Part shown: one piece after another, positions 1-14,252 of the stretch
Position numbering within the stretch: position 1 is the stretch's first letter
How the letters are laid out: every line of letters starts with the position of its first letter
Assembly (NCBI GenBank): GCA_024036415.1
Contig: JAMWET010007158.1
Coordinates: 481,001 to 545,000 of the forward strand
Reading direction: 5' to 3'
DNA: 64,000 bases
DNA from: Prochilodus magdalenae
Lineage: Eukaryota > Chordata > Actinopteri > Characiformes > Prochilodontidae
The notes under the pieces: generated by a model
The model's input: the letters and a program-made list of their open reading frames with translations, nothing else
What the model was told of the DNA's origin: nothing
Database searches by the model: none
Made by a program: the position numbers and the translations under genes

Positions 1-1467
1 AAAATAGTGCAACAGTACAATGATTGCCAAAGGTGACCTGAAAGATGCTGTGTTGATGTAAGTTAGTCATTCACAAGAAAATGATGTATTTGAATCCAGT
101 AAATTAAATACACAGCACTGACCTTAACAAAAGCCTTTTATGTAGACAGGCCATAGTAATATTCATTTAGGCCACACTTGTATTTATTACCCATCCACAC
201 GTGTATGTATTCAACTGTATAATCTAATTCATTAACGTAATTGATGTAAAATAATGTAGCACTGCTGAACCTGCTTGGCTGATTCCAATCGTGCATCTCC
301 ATAGATAAACATAACAATAACAGTAAAATACAAAATAATAATAAAGTAGTGAAGATTTATTAGTTATTGGTTTCCATAAATGATTCAATAACTACTATAA
401 AACATGTAATTTATCTAGTTATGAATGCGAGAAACTGAAGTGTGGCCCATATATAGGCCTTTAAGATATAACATTCAAAAAATGTTGGAGATTAATCAAA
501 GCAGTGTAGTTTATTAAGCATTAATATAAATAATAATGACACAGATCAAAGTTCAGATTATATCTGTATGTAATTATAAAAAGTAAATGCTGAAGAAATC
601 ATTTCATTTCATTCTTCATTGCTCTATTAAGTCTCAATAGCACAGAAGCAATAGTGCCCTGGTATTTTTTCTTTATTATTGTTTTGATTTATTTGTTATT
701 TAATGCAAAATGAATATATATGTGTAGTATATATTAATGCACATTCCTAGTCAATAAGCTATATGTATTGGGAGACCATTCCATACTGATAGTGTTCTAC
801 CAACAGTGAAAGGACTAGGGTGAGTGAAATGATAGACAGAGCATTCCATGTATTCAAATTATTGCAATTTAATACTTTCACACTAAAAAAGTGAATGAAC
901 ATTGCTGTCACATAGAATAGTGCAATACCATGTACTTATCAATGCCTGCGTAAAATGAAAACACGTATATGTCGGAATACATGAAACGTGTGTAGAAAAC
1001 ATCAATATAAAATATATTATATCAATATATACTTGATAATAGCACATTTGGAGAAAAGTAAATACCTTGCAAAACAGGTTATTACATATGAATGCATATG
1101 CCGTTTATTTACACAGACTGTATTTACACATAGCTATATCCTTCTCAAACTTGAGACAATTCAGCTTTATCTGGCATTCCATACATTCTACTACATACTG
1201 CAGCCAGTGATATGATTTCTCATAGAGAGACAGTCAGAGGATCAGAGGAATATTTTAGATATATTCAAATGCCAGTCTTTGGCATGTAGTCATTGTGGGT
1301 TGGCATAAGGATCACGAGCAGTGATCCCTGGAGGCTGAGCTGGTCTGAAGTCTCACTCACTTCATGCGTAATAGTCATCCTCAAAGACACTGTCAGTTCC
1401 TTTCCACTGCTGATCTTCAGCAGTCCATTGTGCAGTCCTTCTTTCAGAGGTAATCCATAGTGCAGTC
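1..1467. other. 3' flank of sostdc1, no gene seen
   Basis: This AT-rich stretch lies downstream of sostdc1, which is on the minus strand. It probably includes the sostdc1 3' UTR, since TTTATT (AATAAA on the minus strand) occurs near 1100 and near 355. I recognise no coding exon, RNA gene or transposon. The one open frame, at 988-1215 on the plus strand, has low-complexity composition and no recognisable domain. Confidence 0.5.
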
Positions 1468-3592
<2,125 letters not shown>

Positions 3593-3657
3593 GGCTGCGT
3601 GGAGGAGGGTGTGCGCCGGATTAGACTCACACTGGAGTCAGATCCAGCTGTCTGGAC

Positions 3658-3697
3658 ACTTATATTCCTCCTCCCTCCAAGCGGGGCACTTATATAC
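3658..3697 (-). promoter_or_regulatory. sostdc1 core promoter, two TATA-like boxes
   Basis: Read on the minus strand, GTATATAAG lies at 3697-3689 and GAATATAAG near 3666-3658. They are about 98 and 66 nt upstream of the sostdc1 ATG. Both sit in GC-rich DNA, whereas the window around is AT-rich. Transcription from either would give a very short 5' UTR. The TATA assignment is by sequence only. Confidence 0.6.
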
Positions 3698-4639
3698 CCC
3701 TCCCAAGCCTGCTGCAGAGGCTCAGGTGAACGGAAGACCCGCGCGTGCATCTCCACGCCCAGCCAACCGCTGGACCTCACGCGCTCCGAGTAAACAGACA
3801 GTGCGCCTGGAGTGACGTCACCCGCAGCAGAAATGTTCCACAGAAAAACCCGAAGCAGTACTAGGAGAGCTTAGCGGACTGGAACTGGTCAGCACCCAGT
3901 GCATACTGTAGTGTTTACTGGACACAGCTTTCCCATGGTCCTTTATTCTTCAGCTGTTGCTGGACACAAGTCCAAGTCCTCTCTTTCTCTTTACAGTTCG
4001 TTTCCTGGCTGACTCTCTCAGTTCTCTGTTCATAGAGTAAGAACCACTGGGTACGATGAAACTTCTCACTGCTCACGGTATCAGTCCTGCTGCTACTGCA
4101 GGTGATGACAGCAGCACCAGCACTCCTCTTGGTCACCCTTGGGAATCCGTCTACCCGCACTACCATTTTCAGCTTTTCCAGCACTGGCAACTTCATTTAT
4201 GAAAAGCCGCACTGCCTTCAACCTCACAGCACACTCCGCACCCCAGAGATCCTCCAACCTGTTCTGATGTTGCATGTTCAGCTATGCACTGGACATCTGG
4301 TGGCTTCATCGTCAGCACATGGCCAACCTCTGGAATTCAACATGGCACTCTCTAGGTCCTTTTGGCATCTGACCTTTCTCAGAAAGTACAGGCCCACAAT
4401 GCAAATCTTACACCTTGGCTATCCAGACAAAGTGGTCCAGCTTCTTGCCCTTGACGGCCAGCATCAACTATCCCCTCTCCGTTGTCTGCGCAGAAATGTA
4501 CTGCTACATCTGGTTGCACCACTGTGATGGTCAACCCTATGTGTGCCTGAGCAGTGCTACCACTCTGATGTTGATCAAAATATGATCTGATTAAGACAAT
4601 CGCCCCACCCTGGCCACTGTTTGTTCACTGCCTGTGCTT

Positions 4640-5330
4640 TTCATTTTGACTCGGGACAACATTCTTTCCCATTGGTTTCACCTCCAAAGGGCAAGCCCTA
4701 GCCAGATGTCCTGGCTAGCCCTACATCCAGCCACTGGCTGTGTGGCTGCAGTTATGGCCAGCACTCTGATCAGTTCTGTCAGCTCCTCTACCCACGCCAG
4801 CTTTGGTGACTCACTTGATTCCTCCACAGCTCTGACTGCAGGACTGGTAACATCTGTGCAGTATGAAGCTGTTGATCACATCATTCTCTCTCCCCAGCAC
4901 CGACTCCAGGGCCTCAGGCAAGTCGCGTGGGCAGGCCAGCTTTGTTTGAACCAGCAGCTCAGTTGGAGACAGTGCCATGATGAGCTGGTCTAGGGCTATC
5001 TTGCTGTATACTAAAGGAGGCACATGAGCCTAATCTCATCTAGCTAAAATTTGAGCATCGCTAGCTAGGTACCTGTTTTCCATGGTTGCACAATTCTGAT
5101 TGAAGGAGCTCAGACTGGAAATTCTGCCCAAAATGCCTCAGAAGTGCCCCAACCAACACACTGCAATCAGAACCCTTGCCAGGGTCTAGCAATAGCAGAC
5201 AAGCTAATGCATCTTTGTGGCAAACAAAGCGCCAGCTGCAGGGCTTTCTGTTCGTCAAACCACTCATATGACTTGGCTTCCAGTTCAGATTGTGCATGGA
5301 CAGCATCCCAGTCTGGTTTACCAGAACGTT
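4640..5330 (-). mobile_element. Decayed Ty3/gypsy-type gag fragment
   Basis: Minus-strand frames read as a broken retrotransposon Gag. At 5306-5061 there is a capsid-like stretch with LVGALLRHFGQNF. At 5023-4811 there is ALSPTELLVQTKLACP followed by LPEALESVLGRE, typical of gypsy Gag C-termini. Near 4740-4680 there is a zinc-knuckle remnant PGHLARACPLEV. Frameshifts and stops separate the pieces, and some of the knuckle cysteines are lost. The wider block 3905-5830 may belong to the same insertion, because a similar 'ttattcttcagct' tract occurs near both ends (about 3941 and 5698), but I cannot define LTRs. The element is not functional. Confidence 0.6.
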
Positions 5331-5830
5331 TTAGAGTTACTGTTTACCGCTAAGTGCTGCTCATGGGCGCCACCATCTTTGTTTACATCTGCACCCAGAT
5401 TTCCTGCTGACGTCATGGGACAAAAGGATGGCACACAATTGCAGCTAGCATCTGAGCATCCTGACGCCTCTGAGTTTGGCTCTTTATTTCACCACCAGCA
5501 GTTTTCACCACTCACAAGCAGCATACCCACAGCAACTGTGGCGCTCTTGAATATTCAAACTCGGTCATCCATCTATTCTTAAATAAACAGAATGTACCAT
5601 CCCCTCTATCTGAGCTGCTCACGGCAAATCATCAGAATGCCTTCTGAAATTTGTTGCTGTTAAAACAGACACAGCTTTGGACCAAGTGGAGGTGTTTTAT
5701 TCTTCAGCTTTTGTTTTCAATTCCTCTTGCCATGCAGCCCACATCTGACTCCAGTCCTCTGCTCACACACACACATCACACATCTTCCCAGGCCGCCTCA
5801 ATCCCTGCCCTTCATAGTAAGAGTCCATGG

Positions 5831-7637
5831 TAACCCAGTAAATTAATGCTGAAGAACATACAACCTAAGCTTTGCTTAAACACGCTTCAATGTTATGTCG
5901 TAGTTGTCGTTAGTGTGGGGCGTTTGTGTGACTCGGATAACACCACTACATGCCAGGGAGCTACCACCCCATGTGGGAGTTGGGGGTTTGATTGCTGGTC
6001 TAGGTAACTATGCTGTGCAACCCTATGTTGCCCAGTTGGACCACCTCACATAATTTAAAAATGCATCTGCAAGTTAGGTATCATTACAATGCACTGTAAC
6101 ATCATGTTTCACTTTCCACTTTCACCAGGCTGAAAATGGTCGGCTAATCTATTTGGAAATTCTTTACTGTATGGAAGGGAAATGCCTTCAAAGTTCTAAT
6201 TCATGTGGACTTTAAAGCAGCTTGATGTAAGATTGTTGTTTCATTGCTGAGTCAGGAGGAACAAAACATGCTAAGGTATGGTGTGTATGTGAGGGCACGT
6301 TTTTTACCAAGTTCCCTTTAAATGTGCTCGCTGTGCTCAGATTCATATGCGGCGATGCATCACAGCTAATGTTGCAAAATGTTCTTCTGCACATAGCATC
6401 TACAAAACACATAGTGCAGCTTTAAGGAAATGGCTCAGTAGAAATTTATACCGAATCAAACATGAGACAACCATCTAAACCATCTAAACCATCTAAAATC
6501 TGTATATCAGATTTTAATCTGAGTATTCAGATTCGAATATGGAATATGAAAGATGGAATATGAAAGATTCATTTTGGGTGACCTACAGTTTTATTACATT
6601 GGCCACATAACCCTTCTGCAGAGTTAGGGGAGTAAACCCTGCACACCAAGCATGGTTTAGCTGACTTTCAGGCGAAGGGGGAAACTGTGACAACTGAATT
6701 TTTCAGTGAACTATTTCTGTAAGGCTGGGGCCTGCGACTCGGCATGATATGCCTGCTGCTGTATGGCTGCATCATAGCTGTCTTTTGATGCTATATAAGA
6801 AGGGCAAAGTTGGGTACACATGTGCAAACATTAGCAATACATGTAATGGTGTTATATAATCCAGATGCAAAACAAGTTAACTCTGCTCTGTTAGTTACAG
6901 TGAAAACTACAGTAATTAGAAGTACACTATAAAAACGGGGTGATCCCCTGCAGCATAACAGTAAAACACCATACATGCTAACCTGTGGCCTTTCACTTAC
7001 ATCTGCCATTTTGAATGAAAACTATGTCACGTGAAGTTTGTAGATTTGTGAATTCCTATAGCTATAGGAAGGCAGGGAGCGGGTCCTGCTACCAATATAC
7101 TCCCCAGCAGCAGTTTGTGGTCGTTTATTAAACCCATGAGTCAAGAAATTTTGATTTGGTACATCATTAGCAGTTCATTTTACTTTGCATGTGTGATTTT
7201 GTTCTTCAGCAGATCTCCCATGATGGCTGCAAATTATTAATTTATACAAACTGTCATTATTTGTACTGAAGCCGGTCAGTCCTGCTGAGTTTTCATGAGA
7301 AATTAGTGCCTTTTAAATCATTGACATTTATGTATGTGGACAGCTGAAAGCGCTGAGAAAAAGGAGCATCTATAAATGACATCATAAACTCAGTCATCAT
7401 TGAAGTATCGACCATCAAATGTTAACGCACAACGCACCAATATAACATATAGTAATTAGCAGTTGGAACACAAATAATGATCAGTTAGAATGTTTTTGGA
7501 ACAGTCTATATTTAATAGTTATTTAATTCAGAGGGGTCTTTAAAATATTATGTCCGTCAGATTGATCTTTTGGCTTGGAAGGATGTAGGATTTGTCAGTG
7601 CCGGGAGACCAGTGCAGCTTTAACCAAGTAGCATTTC
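5831..7637. other. Intergenic DNA, no gene seen
   Basis: Apart from the possible SINE near 5925-6055, I see no coding exon, terminal repeats or RNA gene here. Open frames are short and lack domain signatures. Confidence 0.5.
5925..6055 (+). repeat. Possible tRNA-derived SINE
   Basis: A stretch of about 130 bp contains GGTTTGATTGC, close to an RNA polymerase III B box. It is preceded by a GC-richer head and followed by a unique-looking tail ending in AT-rich DNA. This is what a tRNA-derived SINE head looks like, but I see no second copy in the window and the A box is unclear. Confidence 0.3.
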
Positions 7638-7872
7638 GTTGCTGTCCATAGAAAAGCAGGTATCTCGATTTGAACTTTTATGCATCGTTTGAACTCAGCA
7701 GCTGCTGTTTACACTGGGTGGAAGTTTCATGACGAATGGAACAACAGAAATGGCCCAGAATTGCTTGGAAAAATGTCTGGCTCCATTGACTTACATTCAA
7801 ATTAAAGTAGGTTTTTGTCCGCTCCTGTGAAGTAGCCATTTCGGAGATACTTGTTTTCCTTTGGACAGCAAC
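7638..7872. mobile_element. Palindromic MITE, copy A
   Basis: A 235-bp element bounded by GTTGCTGTCC and its inverse GGACAGCAAC. The outer ~29 bp of each end are inverted matches (GTTGCTGTCC...GTATCTC) with a few mismatches. Related copies occur at 16086-16300 and 35069-35299, and half copies at 10514-10611 and 29428-29500, so this is a real family. I see no coding capacity. The superfamily is not clear, and no target-site duplication could be defined. Confidence 0.7.
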
Positions 7873-9492
7873 AATTTGCATATTTGTTTAATTCAGTGAA
7901 CTGGAAAATCCTCCTATTTAATTTTCATCTTCCTCAGTATTCCATCATCTTATGTCCACGCTGCCTCTGTAGTCCTAGAACAATATATTTCTAAATGAAA
8001 GTACAAACAGCACAGAGTAGATGATAAATCACCTAGAATATATGATTGTTTCATAAAACAAAAAGAAAAGAATGATATTTTCTTTCTGAAAATTTCTTGC
8101 CTTTATTTAATCATTTGAAAGCACCAGTAATCCAAAAGTAAAGGAAAGTAATCAGGTTCCATTAGTTTAATGCAGTAATTGTTTGGATTCAGGTTTCAGT
8201 TACAGTTGTAATCAGGTAGTAATGTTTAAGATAACCCTCCCAACCCTGAAGAAGAGTTATCATCAGTTTGAGCTTGCTTTCCTGGCTGCACAGTCCACAC
8301 TGAAGAGAGCCCAGTCTGATTGGGATTCTTCAGCCTTCAGGTGCACATTTCTGATTCCAGCAAGGCACTTCATCATTAGCATAGAGAAGCATAAAGAACT
8401 AACCCAGGTTACCGTAGACTCACAGAGCTTACTTCCGCTCTCTTTCTGCCCCCAACCCCCCAAAAAATCTACTCCATTCCACACTCTTTCCCATAACCCC
8501 CCTCTTCATGACATCCTGGCATTGTAACACCTTCAGAGATATTATTGACTGATTGATTGAGTGACCGACTGATTGATGTCCCATGGGCCAAATCTGAAAG
8601 CTGTTACTGTGACAAAAGAGACCGTTCACAGTTTAGTGATCAGCAGATCAGTAGATAGACCTTTAGCGTTTAATAAGAGAAACACAAAACAAATCCAATC
8701 AATCAAAAATACCATCTGTGAGATCCATGGCTATATGTTTAACATAACATCTCATTAGCACAAGGCTTTAAAACCAGGTGGAGGTAAACTTAAATGAAAT
8801 GAAATCCTGAGAGCATAGACAAAAGCACCATTGTGTTACATAGCGAACTACGGTCTTTCAAATTATGTACAGTACTCTGTAACAGTTTATTTAGCAATTT
8901 TTATTTAGCTTTTTTATTTACATAAGAAAGAGCTTAGTTTTGTATTCTGTGCTGCTGTAGCTTTTTAAATGAATGCAGAAGCTATTTCTGTAGTAGCAGT
9001 AATAATGAATTAGCAAATGAAAGTAGGTGGAAGAGGTTCAATTCATAATGATGGAATGGAGAATTGTCCCTTCAGTGAAATACCACATCAGGCTGAAGGA
9101 AGTGCATCCTTGATAGAAGCAATTCTCCTCTATTACTGAATTCATGTAGAGTAAAGGAAATTTTCTAAAGCAGAATGAAATGAATAGCCTGTAGAAACAT
9201 AAGTGACAACATCCTGATACAATGCTGGTACCACTACAACGTGACTTTTACAGTGACTAATGGTGAAACTGTAACCGAATGTCTGAGATTTGTATTAAAT
9301 AAACATTTCAGAAATCAGTGTTTTCTCTTTGCATTCTTCATCTTAATTGCGTTCTTATCAAAATATTTGCATGTACACGTCCAGTACATATATCTAATGA
9401 AAGAAATGCAATTTAATGAAAGAAATAAAAAAGTAAAGAATCAGTATAACTCATATTCTACTGGGTGTTGTATATGTACATATATACATACA

Positions 9493-9549
<57 letters not shown>

Positions 9550-10242
9550 GCTGGGTGTTTGTATATTTTCATTGAGAGATAGGATACAAGTTCAGCCTAC
9601 TAAATTAATAAACAGTATTGTTATTTGTATGCCAGAATCGACGCTTTAAAATTCATTGCCAGCTCTAAAGTATTGGTATATAGGAATTACATCCATCTTT
9701 CTACAGGCTTTTCATTTCATTCTGCTTTTGCAATATCCTTACTCCAAAAATATTCCATAATAGAGTAGGATTGCCTGTAGAAACATGAATATAGGTTTGG
9801 TTTCTTTAATTTTGGATTAGAGCTACAAGAATAGTGTAGCAAAAATAGAATGGTCTATGTCACCCAAATAAACTTCTGATTAACATAACCCTCCATTACA
9901 TTTCTGAATGACATAAATATCCACTATATTACCTGCATAGCGTCAATGCTGCAACTGCAGACGGTCCGTCAAAAACCAACTAGCTAATATTAGAGGGAAA
10001 TGTGCGGCCTCTTGTGGCCATGAAGGCTCGGTGGTAGATTTCCAGTGCAGACTACAGTAATCCTGTCTGAAGTTGTGCAAACTAGTTCCTGTGCTAGAGC
10101 CACTTCTCTGGGTGTGATCAGAACCCTTAGTAGGCTTCTCACAGACTCTAGAAGCCGCTCCATTGTGAGCACGTTAAAGATCTGCTCTGTACTCAAACAA
10201 ACACACACAGTGTTTCTCAGCAACAGACTGACTCTGTGAGCC
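7873..10242. other. Intergenic DNA upstream of lrrc72, no gene seen
   Basis: AT-rich sequence with a (TA)n tract at 9501-9547. I see no recognisable exons, transposase or RNA gene. The last few hundred bases presumably contain the lrrc72 promoter, but no clear core motif stands out. Confidence 0.45.
9501..9547. repeat. (TA)n microsatellite
   Basis: About 23 uninterrupted TA units, preceded by a short TG run. Confidence 0.95.
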
Positions 10243-10612
10243 ATGGAGGTGTGCAGGAAGGTATCAGAATGTCCTCTCCACAACAGATTCTGTCTACTGC
10301 TTCAATGTTTTGGCTGTAAATGTTCTCTCGGTTTTGAGCTGATACTTGTCTTGTGCAGGGAAATGGAGCCCCTCTGCACAGCCACTCAAAGGACCTCCAT
10401 GTTTGCGAACTTTACCTGGCTAAAAGGTAATACTACACTCACATTACACTGCAAGAAGTTTTGGTTGCATTTCTTCATACAAAAATATAGACTGTCGGGC
10501 TCATGTATATCGTCACTGTCGAAAGAAAAACATGTATCTCCATTTTTGTTGATTTTTACTTTTATGCCTCATTTGATCACATGAGCTGCAGTTTACACTG
10601 TGTATGAATTCC

Positions 10613-10701
<89 letters not shown>

Positions 10702-13380
10702 GCTATATGCTGTTTATTGAATATGTGTTTATGATCTGAATAACATTTGCACAAATAGTTTCACCCGGAAGGAAGCAACAGACAGGAATGAAACTTGGTG
10801 GCTAGGTTTGATGTTGTGAAACATGCAAATGATTCAAGTTTCATAATCAGCCTCGCATGTGTCGTAAGCAAGGATAGGCCTAAATCATCCTGTTAGTACC
10901 AGCACCTTAGGCAGATGGCTGCACGACGCAGGACTACATGCACACACACTGTTACAAACGACTGCCCTTAACACCTAGCCAAGATCGCCAGACTGTCATG
11001 GAGTGACTCAGAATGGCCGTGGGCCATCTCCAGTGATGAGTCCTGCTTTTGTCTTGGTAAAGACGACCACCAAATCTATGTGTGGAGGCAACACGGTCAG
11101 CGAAGATGAACCGTTTGTTGTCACACATCACACATCCAGAAGGCCTGGTGTCACTCCGCCTCACCACAAAATCTGTAGGAACTGTGTGAGAGTAGTCAAG
11201 CTGCATGGGATGGATTATCGCAGTACACCATTAGGAACCTCTACAAGTCCATGTCCAGATGTTTTGGTATGTTGTGTTAGAAAACATGGCAGCCTAATTT
11301 CATCCCGAAAGTCTAAATTTATCATCATTTATTGTTCCTGGTAACCTTTATCTTCCTTCCTAATAAAACTGCAGTCAAACACTTCCTTCTGGGTGCAACT
11401 ATTCTTTTGACGATGAGTGTAACTCGTGATTTAACTGGCTTGGGTGGTTTAATACTTAATAGGTATTAATAAATATTGTGTTTACAGGGGTCTCTCAACA
11501 GTTCCTGATTTGTCCGGATTCAGACAGCTGAGATATGTTTGGCTTAACAATAACATGGTATTATTTTTAATATATCAGTAATAGGATTGTAGAATTGTAA
11601 TTGTAGCATCCAATTGTTTTTTTATTCCATATTTCAGTTATTAAGCCTATATTCATCAAAGCCAGTCTAGTCACACTGCTTTTCCAAACTGTACAACAAA
11701 GTTAATCAGCACTTTTCCTGAAAACGCTTTAAACACCAGTTTGTTGGTTTGCAGATAAAGGATGTCCATCTCCACATGTTCAACTGCTGCATAGCAGAGC
11801 TGTACCTCCAGAATAACGAAATTGCCTCAGTCTCAGGTATCATTGGTGCAACAGTAAAAAAAGATTGTCCTTGTGAAGTTACCATTCCGTCCTGTGAGTC
11901 AAATTTTCCCCACATTTCCCGACATTTTGGAAAACAAATCCAGAAATTTCCGTTAGCACAGACTAAAACTTCTCAGCGCCGGATCAGAGAGAGGTCCTTC
12001 TGCTGGCTCTAGTGCAGTGTCATATTGATTTATGCCAGTGTGGCTTGGTTCAGGGGATGTGTGCAAAAGCCTAAACGAGCTCCAGATCACCCATGGTAAA
12101 CCCATTAGTAGTGTTAAAGGCGTGTTTCACTGAACCTGAAAGCTTTTTGTTCGCTTTAGTTCCTGCGACGTAAATAGTCACTCGGAGTGGTTTAAAGTAA
12201 AAAGCTGTGTTCTAGGGAAACTGAGTGGCGGTCAGAATTGTTCTTAGTGATGGTGATAGGAACCAGACGTCTGATGCATTCGATGCCTCTGTAAAGCTAG
12301 GTCACCAGAAGTTATGACACATAATCACTACAAATACACTACACTACAAAAGTGAGCACAGTAGCATCGAGTTTAATTTGATTCAGCTTCTGTTTGGATC
12401 ACTTAAAGACAGGTAGCCAATGAAAAGAAGAGTAAATGCAACAATGGCTGAAATTCTTAACAAGGGACCATTATAATGACCGCTGCCGTCCACGTTCAGC
12501 AGCTAACAAGACATGATGTAAACAGATCATTTTCACTTTGCTTTCCCCCTCTGGAGATGCTCTTGGTGGGTAAATGGACGAAGTTTTTGCAATTTTTCAA
12601 ATAGATAGATATCAACTGAAAAGGGAGTAGGCTGTTTGTGTGTATTTGGAGCATTCATGTGCTGTCAGCCCATACAGACACTTGGCCCAAGTTATACCTC
12701 TCTGAGTTCTGTTGACTCTGTTGAGTCTTTATGTACAGCCTTTCTGCAGACCCCTCACCTGTCCGTGTCGTTCCTCTCACACACATATGCACACACAGGG
12801 GCCTTGAGACACCTGACCTGCCTGAGAGTACTGTTGATGCACAATAACCAGTTGAAGAACCTGGAGGAGACCGTGGCTGAGCTGAGGAACACACAATGCC
12901 TGCAAACTGTCAGTGAGTAAAGCGAGAATTCCTATAAAAACACCATCTTTCACAAGTTAATGATAATAAAGTTGTGCATGTGATATTTCAGACTTTTTCC
13001 TGAATCCCTTTACACAAGATCCCGAATACCGACCATATGTGATCCATTACTTGCCATCTGTGCAAATATTGGACAGGAAAGGTATTTGTAATCAACCCTT
13101 TACTGTAGTGTGTGGTGATTGTACTGCTGTGATGTACCATATTCAGGTTTTATTTTACATAATGACAGAAGTGATGCAGGAGGAGAGGACACATGCCTTC
13201 CGGCTCTTCAGTCCTGAGAGACAGAGGATTCTGGACATGCTGGCTTTTGGCAGAAGGGCACTGACACCCCCTGTAGGAAGGAAAATATCTCAAACGTTAA
13301 AACTGAGAGGTATTGTTTTAGAAGACTCAAGAACATGCTACCAGGAAAATACTTACCAGGCAAATGGAGTCAGCGCATGA
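10243..13380 (+). CDS. lrrc72: Leucine-rich repeat-containing protein 72
   Basis: LRR protein of unproven function. Exons read as 10243-10260 (tentative start exon), 10359-10426, 11488-11557, 11755-11836, 12799-12912, 12992-13081 and 13169-13380. Splice sites and phases join throughout, giving about 217 aa. Successive LRR segments are CELYLAK, LSTVPDLSGFRQLRYVWL, CIAELYLQNNEIASV and LRVLLMHNNQLKNLEE. They are followed by the LRR cap-like PYVIHYLPSVQILDRK and then EERTHAFRLFSPERQRILDM. Position next to sostdc1 and ankmy2 supports the name, since human SOSTDC1-LRRC72-ANKMY2 has the same order. The first exon (MEVCRK then GTATCA) is weak, and the true N-terminus may differ. The protein is shorter than the human one (about 290 aa). 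Exon 13169 has an alternative donor AGAG|GTATTG at 13309/13310, so another 3' exon is possible. Confidence 0.85.
10514..10611. mobile_element. Half copy of the palindromic MITE (copy D)
   Basis: Matches the left half of the element at 35069-35299 (GAAAAACATGTATCTCC, then TTTACACTGTGT). It is cut off by the (ATCT)n microsatellite that starts at 10612. It lies in the lrrc72 intron. Confidence 0.6.
10612..10700. repeat. (ATCT)n tetranucleotide microsatellite
   Basis: About 22 uninterrupted ATCT units in the lrrc72 intron, directly abutting a half MITE. Confidence 0.97.
10925..11240 (+). mobile_element. Tc1-like transposase remnant
   Basis: Plus-strand frames contain broken pieces of a Tc1/mariner DDE transposase: an SDES-type DE.CFCLGKDD segment, then HQIYVWR and the CHTSH region. 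Stops and frameshifts interrupt it, and no terminal inverted repeats could be defined. It sits in the lrrc72 intron between exons 10426 and 11488. Confidence 0.6.
11311..11415. repeat. Dispersed repeat, copy 1 (partner at 38581-38685)
   Basis: GTCTAAATTTATCATCATTT and the following ~85 bp match 38581-38685 with few differences, including TTCCTGGTAACCTTTATC and CTTCCTTCTGGGTGCAAC. The flanks also share AACATGGCAGCC (near 11284 and 38511). It is likely transposon tail sequence. It lies just before lrrc72 exon 11488. Confidence 0.65.
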
Positions 13381-13569
13381 TGCATATCATCACTGAGTTT
13401 TTTAGTTTTCCACATTTGAGCTTAGCTTCTGCCCTTTAGACTGTGTGATTTCACATTATTAGATTAAAAATGCTCCAAAATGGCTTCACACAAAATCTGA
13501 ACTTGGTTTGATGAAAAGAGTGTTTTTGCCCTCTCCTGTAAAGTCATATGTGATCATATGTAGAATATA

Positions 13570-14252
13570 CATCCACTGGCCACTTCATTAGGCACACCTC
13601 CTTCTACCTACACTCTTAGTTCATTTTATCAGCTCTACTTGCCATATAGGCATCAATTACAGACTGTAGTCTGTCTGATTGTCTCTATAGATCTTCTTCC
13701 ACCCTGTTCTTAAATAGCCAGGACCCCCACAGGACCACCACAGAGCAGGCATTATGTGGGTGGTGGATCGTTTTAGCAGAGACATTGATGCTGTTATGTG
13801 TTAGTGTGTGTTGTGTTGGTGTGAGTGGATCAGAGACAGCAGTCTGTTTAAACACTGCTATTCTGAGAATCGTCCGCCAACTAAAACTATTCAGCCAACA
13901 GCGTCCTGTGACTCTGCAGCAGCAGATGAGCCATCGTCTCTGACTTAATCTACAAGATGGAAAAACACTCCTGCAGCACTGCTGTGTCTGATCCACTTAC
14001 ACCAGCACAACAGACACTAACACACCACCACATCACTGTTACTGCAGTGCTGAGAATGATCCACCACCCACATAATATCTGCTCTGTGGCGGTCCTGACT
14101 ATTGAGGAACAGGGCGATAAGGAGCTAAAATAAAGCTTGCAGAGAAACAGATAAACTACAATCTGTAATTGTAGAGCACTGCTGTGTCGCATCCATTCAC
14201 ACCAGCACAACATGGTAAGTGGTGTACATAATAAAGTGGCTGGTTGGTGTAA
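13570..14252. mobile_element. hAT-like hairpin MITE, copy 1
   Basis: The ends are inverted matches: CACTGGCCACTTCATTA on the left against TAATAAAGTGGCTGGTTGG on the right. Inside is a second, longer inverted repeat. CCACAGAGCAGGCATTATGT with GGGTGGTGGATC (about 13738-13770) pairs with GATCCACCACCC and ACATAATATCTGCTCTG near 14059-14090. GTGTGAGTGGATCAGA pairs with CTGATCCACTTACACC. The whole unit can therefore fold into a long stem. Fragments of the family recur at 34705-34975 and 56650-56870. There is no coding capacity. The hAT assignment is from general resemblance only. Confidence 0.7.

Noticed and set aside
10612..10700. Regularly spaced repeat that might suggest a CRISPR array
   Set aside because: It is a pure (ATCT)n microsatellite without spacers, in a vertebrate genome.
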